Positions 51,065 to 58,900 of a stretch of 64,000 nucleotides of DNA are shown piece by piece (position 1 is the stretch's first letter; every line of letters starts with the position of its first letter). The DNA comes from Gemmatimonadota bacterium (GTDB taxonomy: Bacteria; Gemmatimonadota; Gemmatimonadetes; Gemmatimonadales; GWC2-71-9), in assembly GCA_003222135.1 (NCBI GenBank), contig QHUM01000063.1:1-64000 (forward strand). The letters run 5' to 3'. The notes under the pieces are model-generated. The model made no database searches, was not told the origin of the DNA, and worked only from the letters and a program-made list of their open reading frames with translations. A program made the position numbers and the translations under genes.

Positions 51065-53560
51065 CTACCGCTCCGCGTCGCCGCGAATCACGCGTAGTCC
51101 GAAGACCGTCGCGATCTGGCTGGTTGGCTTCGCCTGGAAGCGCACCGTGACCTGGCTCTTGCCGCGCACCAGCTCCTGAGGTAGGGGATACTCGAGATCG
51201 AAGAAGCGGTGCGGGTCGCTTAAGCCCAGGTGTTGGTCGCTGATCCAGCGGCCGTCCACCTGGATCTCGAAATCGGCCGGAGTGCCTCTGCGGTCGCCGC
51301 TGAAGTAGGTCGCGATCACAACCATCGGATGGGTGGGCTCCACCGGCAGATCGTAGGAGAACCACGTCCGGCCCCGGCGCCCCGGCCGGCCCAATATCCG
51401 CTGTGACGCGGCGCCCTCGCCGGCCTGATAGTTGAATTGCCTCTCGAACACGACCTCCCCGGGCTGCAGGTTGGCGACGGTAGCCGCGGCGAGCTTCCGC
51501 AGCCGTTCTGCCTCCGCGGCGTAGGCGGCCTTCTGCTGATCCCATTCGCCCGGTGTAAACACGTCCCAATACGTCGAGTAGGTACGGCGATGCAGCCGGA
51601 AGAACGGTTGCAACTCGACGTCGCTCGCCCGGCCTCGAGCGTCGGGTTCGCGGCCGACTCCGTCGGTGCGGAAGTGGCCGGGGGCGCCGGCGACGGGCTT
51701 CAACCAGCTCGCTACTGGATTGGCCGTCACGAACACCGGTACCTGCGGCGGCGCGGGCCGCTCCCCTTCCCCCCTGCCACGGTCCGGCTCCGGCCCCAGG
51801 TCGCCCGCGAGCACCAGCGGCCCCCACATGAGCGAGACGCGGTGCGGGTTGTCGGGCAGGTGCTCCAGGTGGAGCGCCTTGGGCAATGTGACTTCCACCA
51901 CGTCGCCGCTCCTCCAGAGGCGCTTCAGCTCCACATAGGAGCTTGCCTCGTGCGCCGGGCGGCGGTACTGGCTCCGGCCGCTCAGGTCGAGGCTGTCGGG
52001 CGCCGGCTCCTGAACCGGCGCGACGACTGTCTGGCCGTTGAGCTTCACCAGGAACCCGCCGCCGGCCCAATACGGGCGGCGCAACGCCAGCGTGAACGCT
52101 TTGGGCGCCCGGAGCTCGAGCGCCAGCTTCGCGGTCTCGCCTTCTGGGAAATCCGTTTCCATTACCAGCTTGACGCCGGCCTCGGCCCACGTCGCCGTGG
52201 AAGGCACGTACAAGTTCACCCAGAGCCGGTCCCTCGCCTCGTAATAGATCCCCTCGCCGTGCAGCGCGTGGCTTTCCATGCCCGTGCCCACGTCACAGGT
52301 GAAGTCCCGGTGCATGTCCTGGTACTCGTGCGTCACCGCCGGGCCCACCGGCACCATATAGCACACCCGGCCGTCCTCGGGGTCGATGGACGCGAGGATG
52401 TGGTTGAACAGCGCTCGTTCGTGGTAATCGGCGTAGTGCGGGTCGGGCCAGAAGGAGAAGAGCCGCCGCGTCAGCTTGAGCATGTTGTAGACGTTGCACG
52501 TTTCGGCGGTGCGACCGTCGATCCAATCGCTCAGCTCGTCCGCCGGTCCGAAGTACTCGTCCTTGCCGTGGCCGCCGCTCGAGAAACTGTGATGCTGCAC
52601 CACGCGATCCCAGAAGAATCCGGCCGCGAGCAGGTCGGCGGGCGTACCAGTGTAGAGGAAGCGGGCCGCCGAGCCGACGATCTTGGGGATCTGCGTGTTG
52701 GCGTGCGTGCCGGCGAGGTCGTCCTGATGGCGCTCGAGCGGCTCGAGGAACGCGCGGTGCTCGAACTTGTAGGAGAGGGCGAGCCAGCGCGCGTCGCCCG
52801 TGTCGGCGTACAGGTCGCACATCACCTCGTTCATGCCGCCGAATTCGGTGTTCATCATGTGCTGGAGCTGGCCATCGTCGAGCCGGGAGAGGATGTGCTC
52901 GGCCCAGGCGGCGAACTTGATCTCGACGTCGAGCGCCGTGCGGTTCCCGGTCTGGCGATATGCGTCGCGCAGTCCGGCGTACGTCTTGTGCAGCGTGTAC
53001 CAGGGAGACCACTCCCCGTTCAAGTCGAACGCGGCGGAACGGATCGCACCCCGGGCCAGCTCGCCGAAGGCGTTCCGCCCACCCTTGAGCGCGCTCAGGT
53101 AACCATCGCCGTGGGCGTCCTGCACCTGCTTCAGCTCGCCGACGATGTAATCCGCCCGCTGCTTGAACCGTGGGTCGCCCGTGGCGGACCACATCAGGCT
53201 CACCGCCGAGAGGTAATGACCCGCGATGTGGCCGGTGAGGTTCCGGCCGTCCCCGTCCCAGCCGCCGTAGGGCTCGGCCTTCGGCCGCAGGCCGGCTCGG
53301 TCCCGGTAGTAGGCCAGCATTCGATCGGGCTCGAGCTCGAGCAGGTAGCGGGCGTCGAGCTCCTGGGCGTGCTTGAGCGGTCCGGCCTGCAGCCGGACGG
53401 CGCGCAAGGGGAGCGGCCGCGCCTTGACGACGTCGGCTGCGCGGGCGCGGGCCGCCACGACGTCCACCTCGGCCAAGAGGGGTGAGTGGCCCAGCAGCGG
53501 CAGCGCCCCCGCTCCCGCCCCCAAACCGATCTTGATCGCGCTGCGGCGTGAGAGTGGCAT
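51065..53560 (-). CDS. GH127/GH146-family beta-L-arabinofuranosidase (DUF1680) with altered zinc site
   Basis: An 831-residue enzyme. Tat signal LSRRSAIKIGLGAGAGAL. The (alpha/alpha)6 barrel shows YGGWDGDGRNLTGHIAGHYL, WSPWYTLHKTYAGLRDAY and NTEFGGMNEVMCDLYADTGD. The known family uses a Cys nucleophile next to a zinc held by Glu and three Cys. Here Glu353-Thr-Cys355 (AETCNVYNMLKL) and Cys422 (DFTCDVGTGMESH) are present, but the second Cys of the usual CC pair is Asp423. The extra C-terminal part (about 620-831) has beta-sandwich character. Last gene of the arabinose operon, nine bases after the symporter gene. Confidence 0.9.
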   Translation of the reverse strand: MPLSRRSAIKIGLGAGAGALPLLGHSPLLAEVDVVAARARAADVVKARPLPLRAVRLQAGPLKHAQELDARYLLELEPDRMLAYYRDRAGLRPKAEPYGGWDGDGRNLTGHIAGHYLSAVSLMWSATGDPRFKQRADYIVGELKQVQDAHGDGYLSALKGGRNAFGELARGAIRSAAFDLNGEWSPWYTLHKTYAGLRDAYRQTGNRTALDVEIKFAAWAEHILSRLDDGQLQHMMNTEFGGMNEVMCDLYADTGDARWLALSYKFEHRAFLEPLERHQDDLAGTHANTQIPKIVGSAARFLYTGTPADLLAAGFFWDRVVQHHSFSSGGHGKDEYFGPADELSDWIDGRTAETCNVYNMLKLTRRLFSFWPDPHYADYHERALFNHILASIDPEDGRVCYMVPVGPAVTHEYQDMHRDFTCDVGTGMESHALHGEGIYYEARDRLWVNLYVPSTATWAEAGVKLVMETDFPEGETAKLALELRAPKAFTLALRRPYWAGGGFLVKLNGQTVVAPVQEPAPDSLDLSGRSQYRRPAHEASSYVELKRLWRSGDVVEVTLPKALHLEHLPDNPHRVSLMWGPLVLAGDLGPEPDRGRGEGERPAPPQVPVFVTANPVASWLKPVAGAPGHFRTDGVGREPDARGRASDVELQPFFRLHRRTYSTYWDVFTPGEWDQQKAAYAAEAERLRKLAAATVANLQPGEVVFERQFNYQAGEGAASQRILGRPGRRGRTWFSYDLPVEPTHPMVVIATYFSGDRRGTPADFEIQVDGRWISDQHLGLSDPHRFFDLEYPLPQELVRGKSQVTVRFQAKPTSQIATVFGLRVIRGDAER

Positions 53561-53569
53561 CCCGTCTCC

Positions 53570-55333
53570 TCAGCCCGTGAAGTACAGATAGGCGAGCAGA
53601 ATAAGCCCGAGCACGATGCCGGAGTTGATTACGTCCCACCGATTCCAGCTCGCCCGGGACTTTTCGCGGTTTTCCGGCGTCACCGTGCCGAACGTCAGGT
53701 TCGTGACCTGTGCCGCCTCGGGCGCCGTCGTCAGATAGCTCACGACGATCATCGTGAGGCACGAAACGACGAAAATGAACAGGCTGTAGTACTGAAAGTA
53801 GGTGTTGTTGACGATCCAGAGGAACGAGCCCGTCGGATACCCCTGCGCGAACCCCGCCATCCCGAGACTCACCGGCGTATCGACGCTGAGCCGGAAGGCG
53901 CCGAGCAGGAACCCGACGATCAAGGCGGCGAGGCAGCCCTTGGCGTTCAAGCGTTTGAACGACACGCCGAGGAAGAAGACGGCGAAGATCGGCGGCGCCA
54001 GGTACCCCTGCACACCTTGCAGGTAGTCGTACAGCCCCTTGGACCCTTGAATCACGGGGATCCACAGCAGGCTGATCAGCACCATCACCCCGGTGGCCAC
54101 GCGCCCCACCCACACCAGATGGTGCTGGCTCGACTGGGGCTTCAAACGTTGATAGAAGTCGATCGTGAACAGGGCTGACGAGGCGTTGAACGCCCCTGCC
54201 GTCGAGCTCATCAGGGCCGCGAGTAGACCTGCGACCACTAATCCGCGAATGCCCGCCGGCATGACCTTCACGACCATGAGCGGGAAGGCCGCCTGCGCGA
54301 CGCCGGGAATCGCCCGGCCGTCGGGACCCACCATCGCCGCGAGGCCGGGCGCCCGACCCGTCTTGGCGAGCGCCAGGGCGATCATACCCGGGATGATGAA
54401 AATGAACACCGGCAGGAGCTTCAGGAACGCGGCGAAGATCGATCCGCGGCGCGCCTGGCGCTCGTCCCGCGCGCCCAGCGCCCGCTGCACGATGTACTGA
54501 TCGGTGGTCCAATACCACAAGCCGATGATCGGTGCGCAGAACAGCATGCCGAGCCACGGGTAGTTGCTGCTGAAGTACCAGGCGATGCGGCCGGCTTCCT
54601 TCACGGGGGCCCACGTCCCCGTTACGCCGGCGGGCACGAGCGGCTTCCACAGATTGAACAGGTCGGGGTCGAGGACGGCGCGCAGCTCGTGCCAGCCGCC
54701 GAGTGCCTTGAGCCCGTACAGCGTCAGCAGGCCCGAGCCGGCCACCAGGATGACGGTCTGCAGCGCGTCGGTGTAGGCCACGGCGCGCATGCCTCCGAGC
54801 ACCGTGTACAGCCCGGTCATGATGACCACCAAGACCGACCCGATCCAGAAACTGTTGAACGTGTACCCCGCGATGTCGACCCGCAGCTCGGGCAGGAGCA
54901 CTCCGAAGACCACGCCGCCCGCGAAGATCCCGACCGCGAACTTGGTCACGACGTGGGCGATCAGCGTGATGAGCGAGAGCACGTAGCGGCTGGTGGGTGA
55001 GAAGCGCCGCTCCAGGAATTCCGGCATCGTGAACACCATGGTGCGCGCGTAGAACGGGACCATCACCCACCCGAGCACGAGCAGGCACCAGGCGTGCAGC
55101 TCGTAGTGGGCCAGCGCCACGCCGCTGGTGGCGCCCGCGCCGGCGAGCCCCACGACGTGCTCCGACCCGATGTTGGAGGCGAAGATCGACGCCCCCACGA
55201 CGAACCAGCCGAGGTGGCGGCTCGCCAGGAAGTAGTCGTCGGTGGTGTCGCGGCGTCGCTTCATGACCCACGAGGTGAGCGCGGCGATGGCGGCGAAGTA
55301 GCCGGCGACGATCAACCAGTCCAGGGTGTTCAT
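53570..55333 (-). CDS. Sodium/solute symporter (SSS family), likely arabinose importer
   Basis: A 587-residue transporter with about 14 membrane segments. Typical SSS stretches: DDYFLASRHLGWFVVGASIFASNIGSEH, MPEFLERRF, VLGGMRAVAYTDALQTVIL, IGLWYWTTDQYIVQRALGAR and LAALMSSTAGAFNASSALFTIDFY. These last two match the sugar branch (SGLT/VSGLT) of the family. The ATG overlaps the araD stop, and araB, araD and GH127 flank it, so L-arabinose or a related pentose is the likely cargo. Confidence 0.92.
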   Translation of the reverse strand: MNTLDWLIVAGYFAAIAALTSWVMKRRRDTTDDYFLASRHLGWFVVGASIFASNIGSEHVVGLAGAGATSGVALAHYELHAWCLLVLGWVMVPFYARTMVFTMPEFLERRFSPTSRYVLSLITLIAHVVTKFAVGIFAGGVVFGVLLPELRVDIAGYTFNSFWIGSVLVVIMTGLYTVLGGMRAVAYTDALQTVILVAGSGLLTLYGLKALGGWHELRAVLDPDLFNLWKPLVPAGVTGTWAPVKEAGRIAWYFSSNYPWLGMLFCAPIIGLWYWTTDQYIVQRALGARDERQARRGSIFAAFLKLLPVFIFIIPGMIALALAKTGRAPGLAAMVGPDGRAIPGVAQAAFPLMVVKVMPAGIRGLVVAGLLAALMSSTAGAFNASSALFTIDFYQRLKPQSSQHHLVWVGRVATGVMVLISLLWIPVIQGSKGLYDYLQGVQGYLAPPIFAVFFLGVSFKRLNAKGCLAALIVGFLLGAFRLSVDTPVSLGMAGFAQGYPTGSFLWIVNNTYFQYYSLFIFVVSCLTMIVVSYLTTAPEAAQVTNLTFGTVTPENREKSRASWNRWDVINSGIVLGLILLAYLYFTG

Positions 55334-56046
55334 GCGCCTCCGTTCGGCTGTCCGTAGTACGCGTCCTTACCGTGCTTGCGCCGAAAATGCTTGTCGACCA
55401 AGTACGCGGCGGGCCCGGGCGCATGGGCGTCGAGGTGGTACGTCAGGCACGCCACCAGGGCGAGATACTCGAGCACGCGCGCGCGCTCCACCGCGGCCAT
55501 CGGGTCGACGCCCCAGGTGAATGGGCCGTGATGGGCGACGAGGGCGCCGGGAACGTCCTCGGCCGATAACCGCAGCGTGCGAAACGTCTCGACGATCACG
55601 AGCCCGGTGTGCCGCTCGTATTCCTGTTCCACCTCCTCCCGCGTCAGCGGTCGGGTCACCGGAACGTCACCGCGGAAGTAGTCGGCGTGCGTGGTCCCCA
55701 GGCAGGGAACCGCCCGCCGCGCCTGCGCGAACGCCGTGGCGTACGCGGAGTGCGAGTGCGCGATGCCGCCACAGGGGAAGGCGCGGTACAGCTCGAGGTG
55801 CGTCGCCGTGTCCGACGACGGCCGGAGATCTCCATCCAGCACCCGGCCGGTTTCGAGCGAGACCGCCACGAGGTTTGCCGGCGTCAGCGCTTCGTACGGC
55901 ACGCCGCTGGGCTTGATCACGAACAGCCCCGCCGCGCGGTCGACGCCCGACACGTTGCCGAACGTTTCGGTCACGAGACCACTCGCGACCAGGGCCAGGT
56001 TGGACTGGCACACTCGCTCGCGCAGCCCGCTCCCCCCGCGGCTCAC
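55330..56046 (-). CDS. araD: L-ribulose-5-phosphate 4-epimerase
   Basis: A 238-residue class II aldolase-fold enzyme giving D-xylulose 5-phosphate. TFGNVSGVDRAAGLFVIKPSG, the zinc ligands in HSHSAYATAFAQA, PCLGTTHADYF and the later His in LVAHHGPFTWG match AraD. The C-terminal YLVDKHFRRKHGKDAYYGQ with catalytic Tyr is typical. It starts with GTG overlapping the araB stop (GTGA), and its own TGA overlaps the symporter ATG. Confidence 0.95.
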   Translation of the reverse strand: MSRGGSGLRERVCQSNLALVASGLVTETFGNVSGVDRAAGLFVIKPSGVPYEALTPANLVAVSLETGRVLDGDLRPSSDTATHLELYRAFPCGGIAHSHSAYATAFAQARRAVPCLGTTHADYFRGDVPVTRPLTREEVEQEYERHTGLVIVETFRTLRLSAEDVPGALVAHHGPFTWGVDPMAAVERARVLEYLALVACLTYHLDAHAPGPAAYLVDKHFRRKHGKDAYYGQPNGGA

Positions 56047-57728
56047 GACAGGGCTCGTTCGCGCAGCGCGAGCAGCCGCTTCATCACCGAGCCAAGGTCG
56101 CCATGGGCCGCGCGGACCCCGCCGAACGTATCGTGCAGCTCGCCGTACAGGGCGTAGAGCTCGTCATAGACGGCATGGGCCGCCAGGTCCGGCAGGAACG
56201 TCCGCGTCCCGAGCGCGGTCATGCGCTGCTGCGCCGCTTCGAACCGATCGTACCCTCCGGGCTCAGCACCGGCGGCCACGGCCGCGGCGATGGCGGCGCC
56301 GAGCGCCGGGGTCTGGGGCGAGCCCGCCGTCAACATCGGCATGCCGATCACGTCGGCGTAAACCTGCATGAACAGATCGTTCTTTTCGGCGATCCCGCCG
56401 CAGCACACCACGCGCTCGATCGGGACGTGGTATTGCTCCATGCGCGCGATGATGGCGCGGGCGCCGAATGCGGTCGCCTCCACCAGCGCACGGTAGATCT
56501 CCGCCCGCGTGGTGTGCAGGGTCTGCCCCACGATGAGCCCGGTGAGGCGCGGATCGACCAGGATCGTGCGATTGCCGTTGTTCCAGTCGAGGGCCAGCAA
56601 GCCGGACGCACCAGGGGCGCGGCGCGCCGCTTCGCGCGACAGCTCGGCGTGCAAGGATTCGCGTCCCTGGCACACGACCTCCACCCACCAGCGCAGCAGG
56701 TCGCCCACGGCGGACTGGCCCGCTTCGATGCCGTAGCAGTCCGGCAGCACTGAGCCCGGAACGATGCCGCAGATCCCTGGGATGTCCGCGATCCCCCGGC
56801 GCGCGTCGGCGATGGCGATGTCGCACGTGGACGTGCCGATGATCTTGACGAACGTCCCGAGCCGGACGCCCGCCCCCACGGCGCCGTAGTGGGCGTCGAA
56901 CGCGCCCATCGCGATGGGAATCCCCGCCGGCAAGCCGAAGGTCTCCGCCCACTCGCGTGCCAGCGCCCCCGCCGCCCGATCGGCCGCGTAGGCCTTGGTA
57001 TACAGCCGGTCGCGCAGGGGCCCGAGCCCGGGATCGAGCTGGCAGAGAAACTCGCGCGACGGCAGGCCGCCCCACGCCTCGGAGTACATCGCCTTGTGGC
57101 CCGCCGCGCACACCCCGCGCACGATGTGGCCGGGGTGCGTGACTCCCGCCAGCACCGCGGGCATGAAATCGGCCAGCTCCACCCAGCTCGCCGCCGCGTC
57201 GAACACCTCCGGCGCCACCTTGCGACAGTGCCAGATCTTGGACCAGAACCATTCCGACGAATAGGTGCCGCCGATCGGCGACAAGTATTCGGGCGCAGAA
57301 CGCCGCGCGGTCTCCGTGATGGCCGCCGCTTCTTCGGCGGCGGTGTGGTCCTTCCACAGCCACGCCTGTGCCGCCAGGGCGTCGCGCCAGCGCGGATCCA
57401 GGGCGAGCGGGCGGTTGCCGGCGTCCACCGGCAGGGGCGTCGAGCCGGTGGTGGCGACGCCGATACCGATGACGCGCTCGCGCGAGAAGCCCGGCTGCGC
57501 GTCCGCCTGCGCCAGCGCGCCGCGCACCGATGTCGTGAGGCCCACGAAGTAGTCGGCGGGATTCTGGCGGGCAAGGTGCGGGTCGCGCGGATCGAGCAGG
57601 ATGCCTTCCGTGCCGGACGGGTAGTCGAACACCGCGGTGCCGAGCGTGCGGCCGTCCGAGCAGTCCACGACTACGGCCCGTACGGAGTTGGTCCCGTAGT
57701 CGACACCGAGCGTGAACGCAGGCCGCAC
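56043..57728 (-). CDS. araB: L-ribulokinase
   Basis: A 561-residue FGGY kinase phosphorylating L-ribulose. TLGVDYGTNSVRAVVVD, LWKDHTAAEEAAAIT, GGTYSSEWFWSKIWHC, GHKAMYSEAWGGLPS, MGAFDAHYGAVGAGV and VKIIGTSTCDIAIAD distinguish it as AraB from other FGGY kinases. CCGGIAEKNDLFMQVYADVIG closes the ATP site. The GTG start is three bases after the isomerase-like gene. No araA homologue is seen nearby. Confidence 0.95.
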   Translation of the reverse strand: MRPAFTLGVDYGTNSVRAVVVDCSDGRTLGTAVFDYPSGTEGILLDPRDPHLARQNPADYFVGLTTSVRGALAQADAQPGFSRERVIGIGVATTGSTPLPVDAGNRPLALDPRWRDALAAQAWLWKDHTAAEEAAAITETARRSAPEYLSPIGGTYSSEWFWSKIWHCRKVAPEVFDAAASWVELADFMPAVLAGVTHPGHIVRGVCAAGHKAMYSEAWGGLPSREFLCQLDPGLGPLRDRLYTKAYAADRAAGALAREWAETFGLPAGIPIAMGAFDAHYGAVGAGVRLGTFVKIIGTSTCDIAIADARRGIADIPGICGIVPGSVLPDCYGIEAGQSAVGDLLRWWVEVVCQGRESLHAELSREAARRAPGASGLLALDWNNGNRTILVDPRLTGLIVGQTLHTTRAEIYRALVEATAFGARAIIARMEQYHVPIERVVCCGGIAEKNDLFMQVYADVIGMPMLTAGSPQTPALGAAIAAAVAAGAEPGGYDRFEAAQQRMTALGTRTFLPDLAAHAVYDELYALYGELHDTFGGVRAAHGDLGSVMKRLLALRERALS

Positions 57729-57731
57729 GAA

Positions 57732-58865
57732 TCAGCCGACGAGGATCGGACTCACCACGTCCAGCACGTCGGGTCCCGTCCCGGCGGCGCGCGCCTTCTC
57801 CAGCGCCGGCCGCTGCTCGAACACCCGGACCGCCTTGAGCGCCAGGTTCGCCAGGTTCACCATGCTCCGCTCCATCGCGCGGGTGGGGTCGTCGCGGTAG
57901 GTGAACTGGTCCTGACTGTAGTAGCCGCGGTAGTCGCGCACGAACGTGGTGAACAGGTACTCCACCGACTCGGGGATCGACAGCGTCCCGAACATGCAGT
58001 CCTGGTCGTTGCGACCCTGACGCGCGTCGTTGATGTCGAACTTGTGCACCGGCACGCCCGCGTAGGCCGCGAGGTCACAGGCAGTGGAGGCGGTCGTGCC
58101 CTCCATCTTCTGGTGACCGTAGTCGATCGTGAGGCCGCAGTTCGTGCCGCCGCACGCCTGATTCACCCGCTGCGCCACGAGGATCGCCGACGCGGCCGTG
58201 GGAATGATCATGTACAGCTCGCGCGGCTCGTAGGGCTTGGGCTCGATGGCGAGCTTGATCCCCGCCTTGAGGCATGCCCGGTTCGCCGTGACGAGCGCCT
58301 CCGTGAACCACTCGAGCGCCTGCTGGTAGTCGATCTGGAAGTGATAGTCGGCGCCGTCGGAGCCCGGCCACACGCTGACGATGGGGAGTTTGAGTGCCTG
58401 TGCGATCTCGACCGCCTTCAGGATCTCGTCGGTAGCGGCGCGGCGCAGTGCGGCGTTCGGATTGCACGGTCCTCCCAGCCGGAAGCGCGGATTCGTCCAG
58501 GTGTTGACGTTGCACGCCGTGATCCGCATGCCGAGCTGGGACAGGAAGCCGTCGCGGGCGCGCTCCAACGCCGGCCAATCGATGTCGCCGTTCAGCGTCT
58601 TTTCGAACACGCTCTGGTGAATCTCGATTGCGTCGATGCCGGCGGCGTGGGTCCGGCGGCACTGCGCCTCGAAGTCACCCTTGAAGCTCGGATCGTCGGA
58701 GTGGTAGCCGGGCGGCGCGAAGCGATCGCAGAAATCGCCCGCAGACCAGTGACCGACGCTCATCTTGATGTCCATGGTCCGCAAGAATGCGATGGCCTCG
58801 GCGCGGCCCAGGTAGCGGGTCTGCGAGCGGGCGAACGCGAGCTGGTCGGAGCTGAAGTGTGCCAT
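57732..58865 (-). CDS. Xylose-isomerase-fold sugar isomerase, candidate L-arabinose isomerase
   Basis: A 377-residue TIM-barrel protein of the xylose isomerase-like superfamily. Metal-site residues align with XylA: Glu208 (AIEPKPYEP), Asp248 and His251 (IDYGHQKM), Asp277 (KFDINDAR), Asp287/Asp289 (NDQDC). A His occurs where XylA has its catalytic one (AIEIHQSVFE), and NTWTNPRFRLGGPCNPNAALRR resembles XylA wording. It is distant from true XylA. It precedes araB by three bases in the operon that lacks araA, so L-arabinose isomerisation is the best inference; D-xylose is the alternative. Starts at ATG 58865, 35 bases after the M1 gene. Confidence 0.8.
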   Translation of the reverse strand: MAHFSSDQLAFARSQTRYLGRAEAIAFLRTMDIKMSVGHWSAGDFCDRFAPPGYHSDDPSFKGDFEAQCRRTHAAGIDAIEIHQSVFEKTLNGDIDWPALERARDGFLSQLGMRITACNVNTWTNPRFRLGGPCNPNAALRRAATDEILKAVEIAQALKLPIVSVWPGSDGADYHFQIDYQQALEWFTEALVTANRACLKAGIKLAIEPKPYEPRELYMIIPTAASAILVAQRVNQACGGTNCGLTIDYGHQKMEGTTASTACDLAAYAGVPVHKFDINDARQGRNDQDCMFGTLSIPESVEYLFTTFVRDYRGYYSQDQFTYRDDPTRAMERSMVNLANLALKAVRVFEQRPALEKARAAGTGPDVLDVVSPILVG

Positions 58866-58900
58866 GAGTGCCGGTAGATTGAAACGCCGCTCGGCCGGTG

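Noticed and set aside
58866..58900. TTGACA overlapping the M1 stop as promoter of the arabinose genes.
   Set aside because: No acceptable -10 at 16-18 bases; the nearest TACC-type element is 22 bases away. Possible but not supported.
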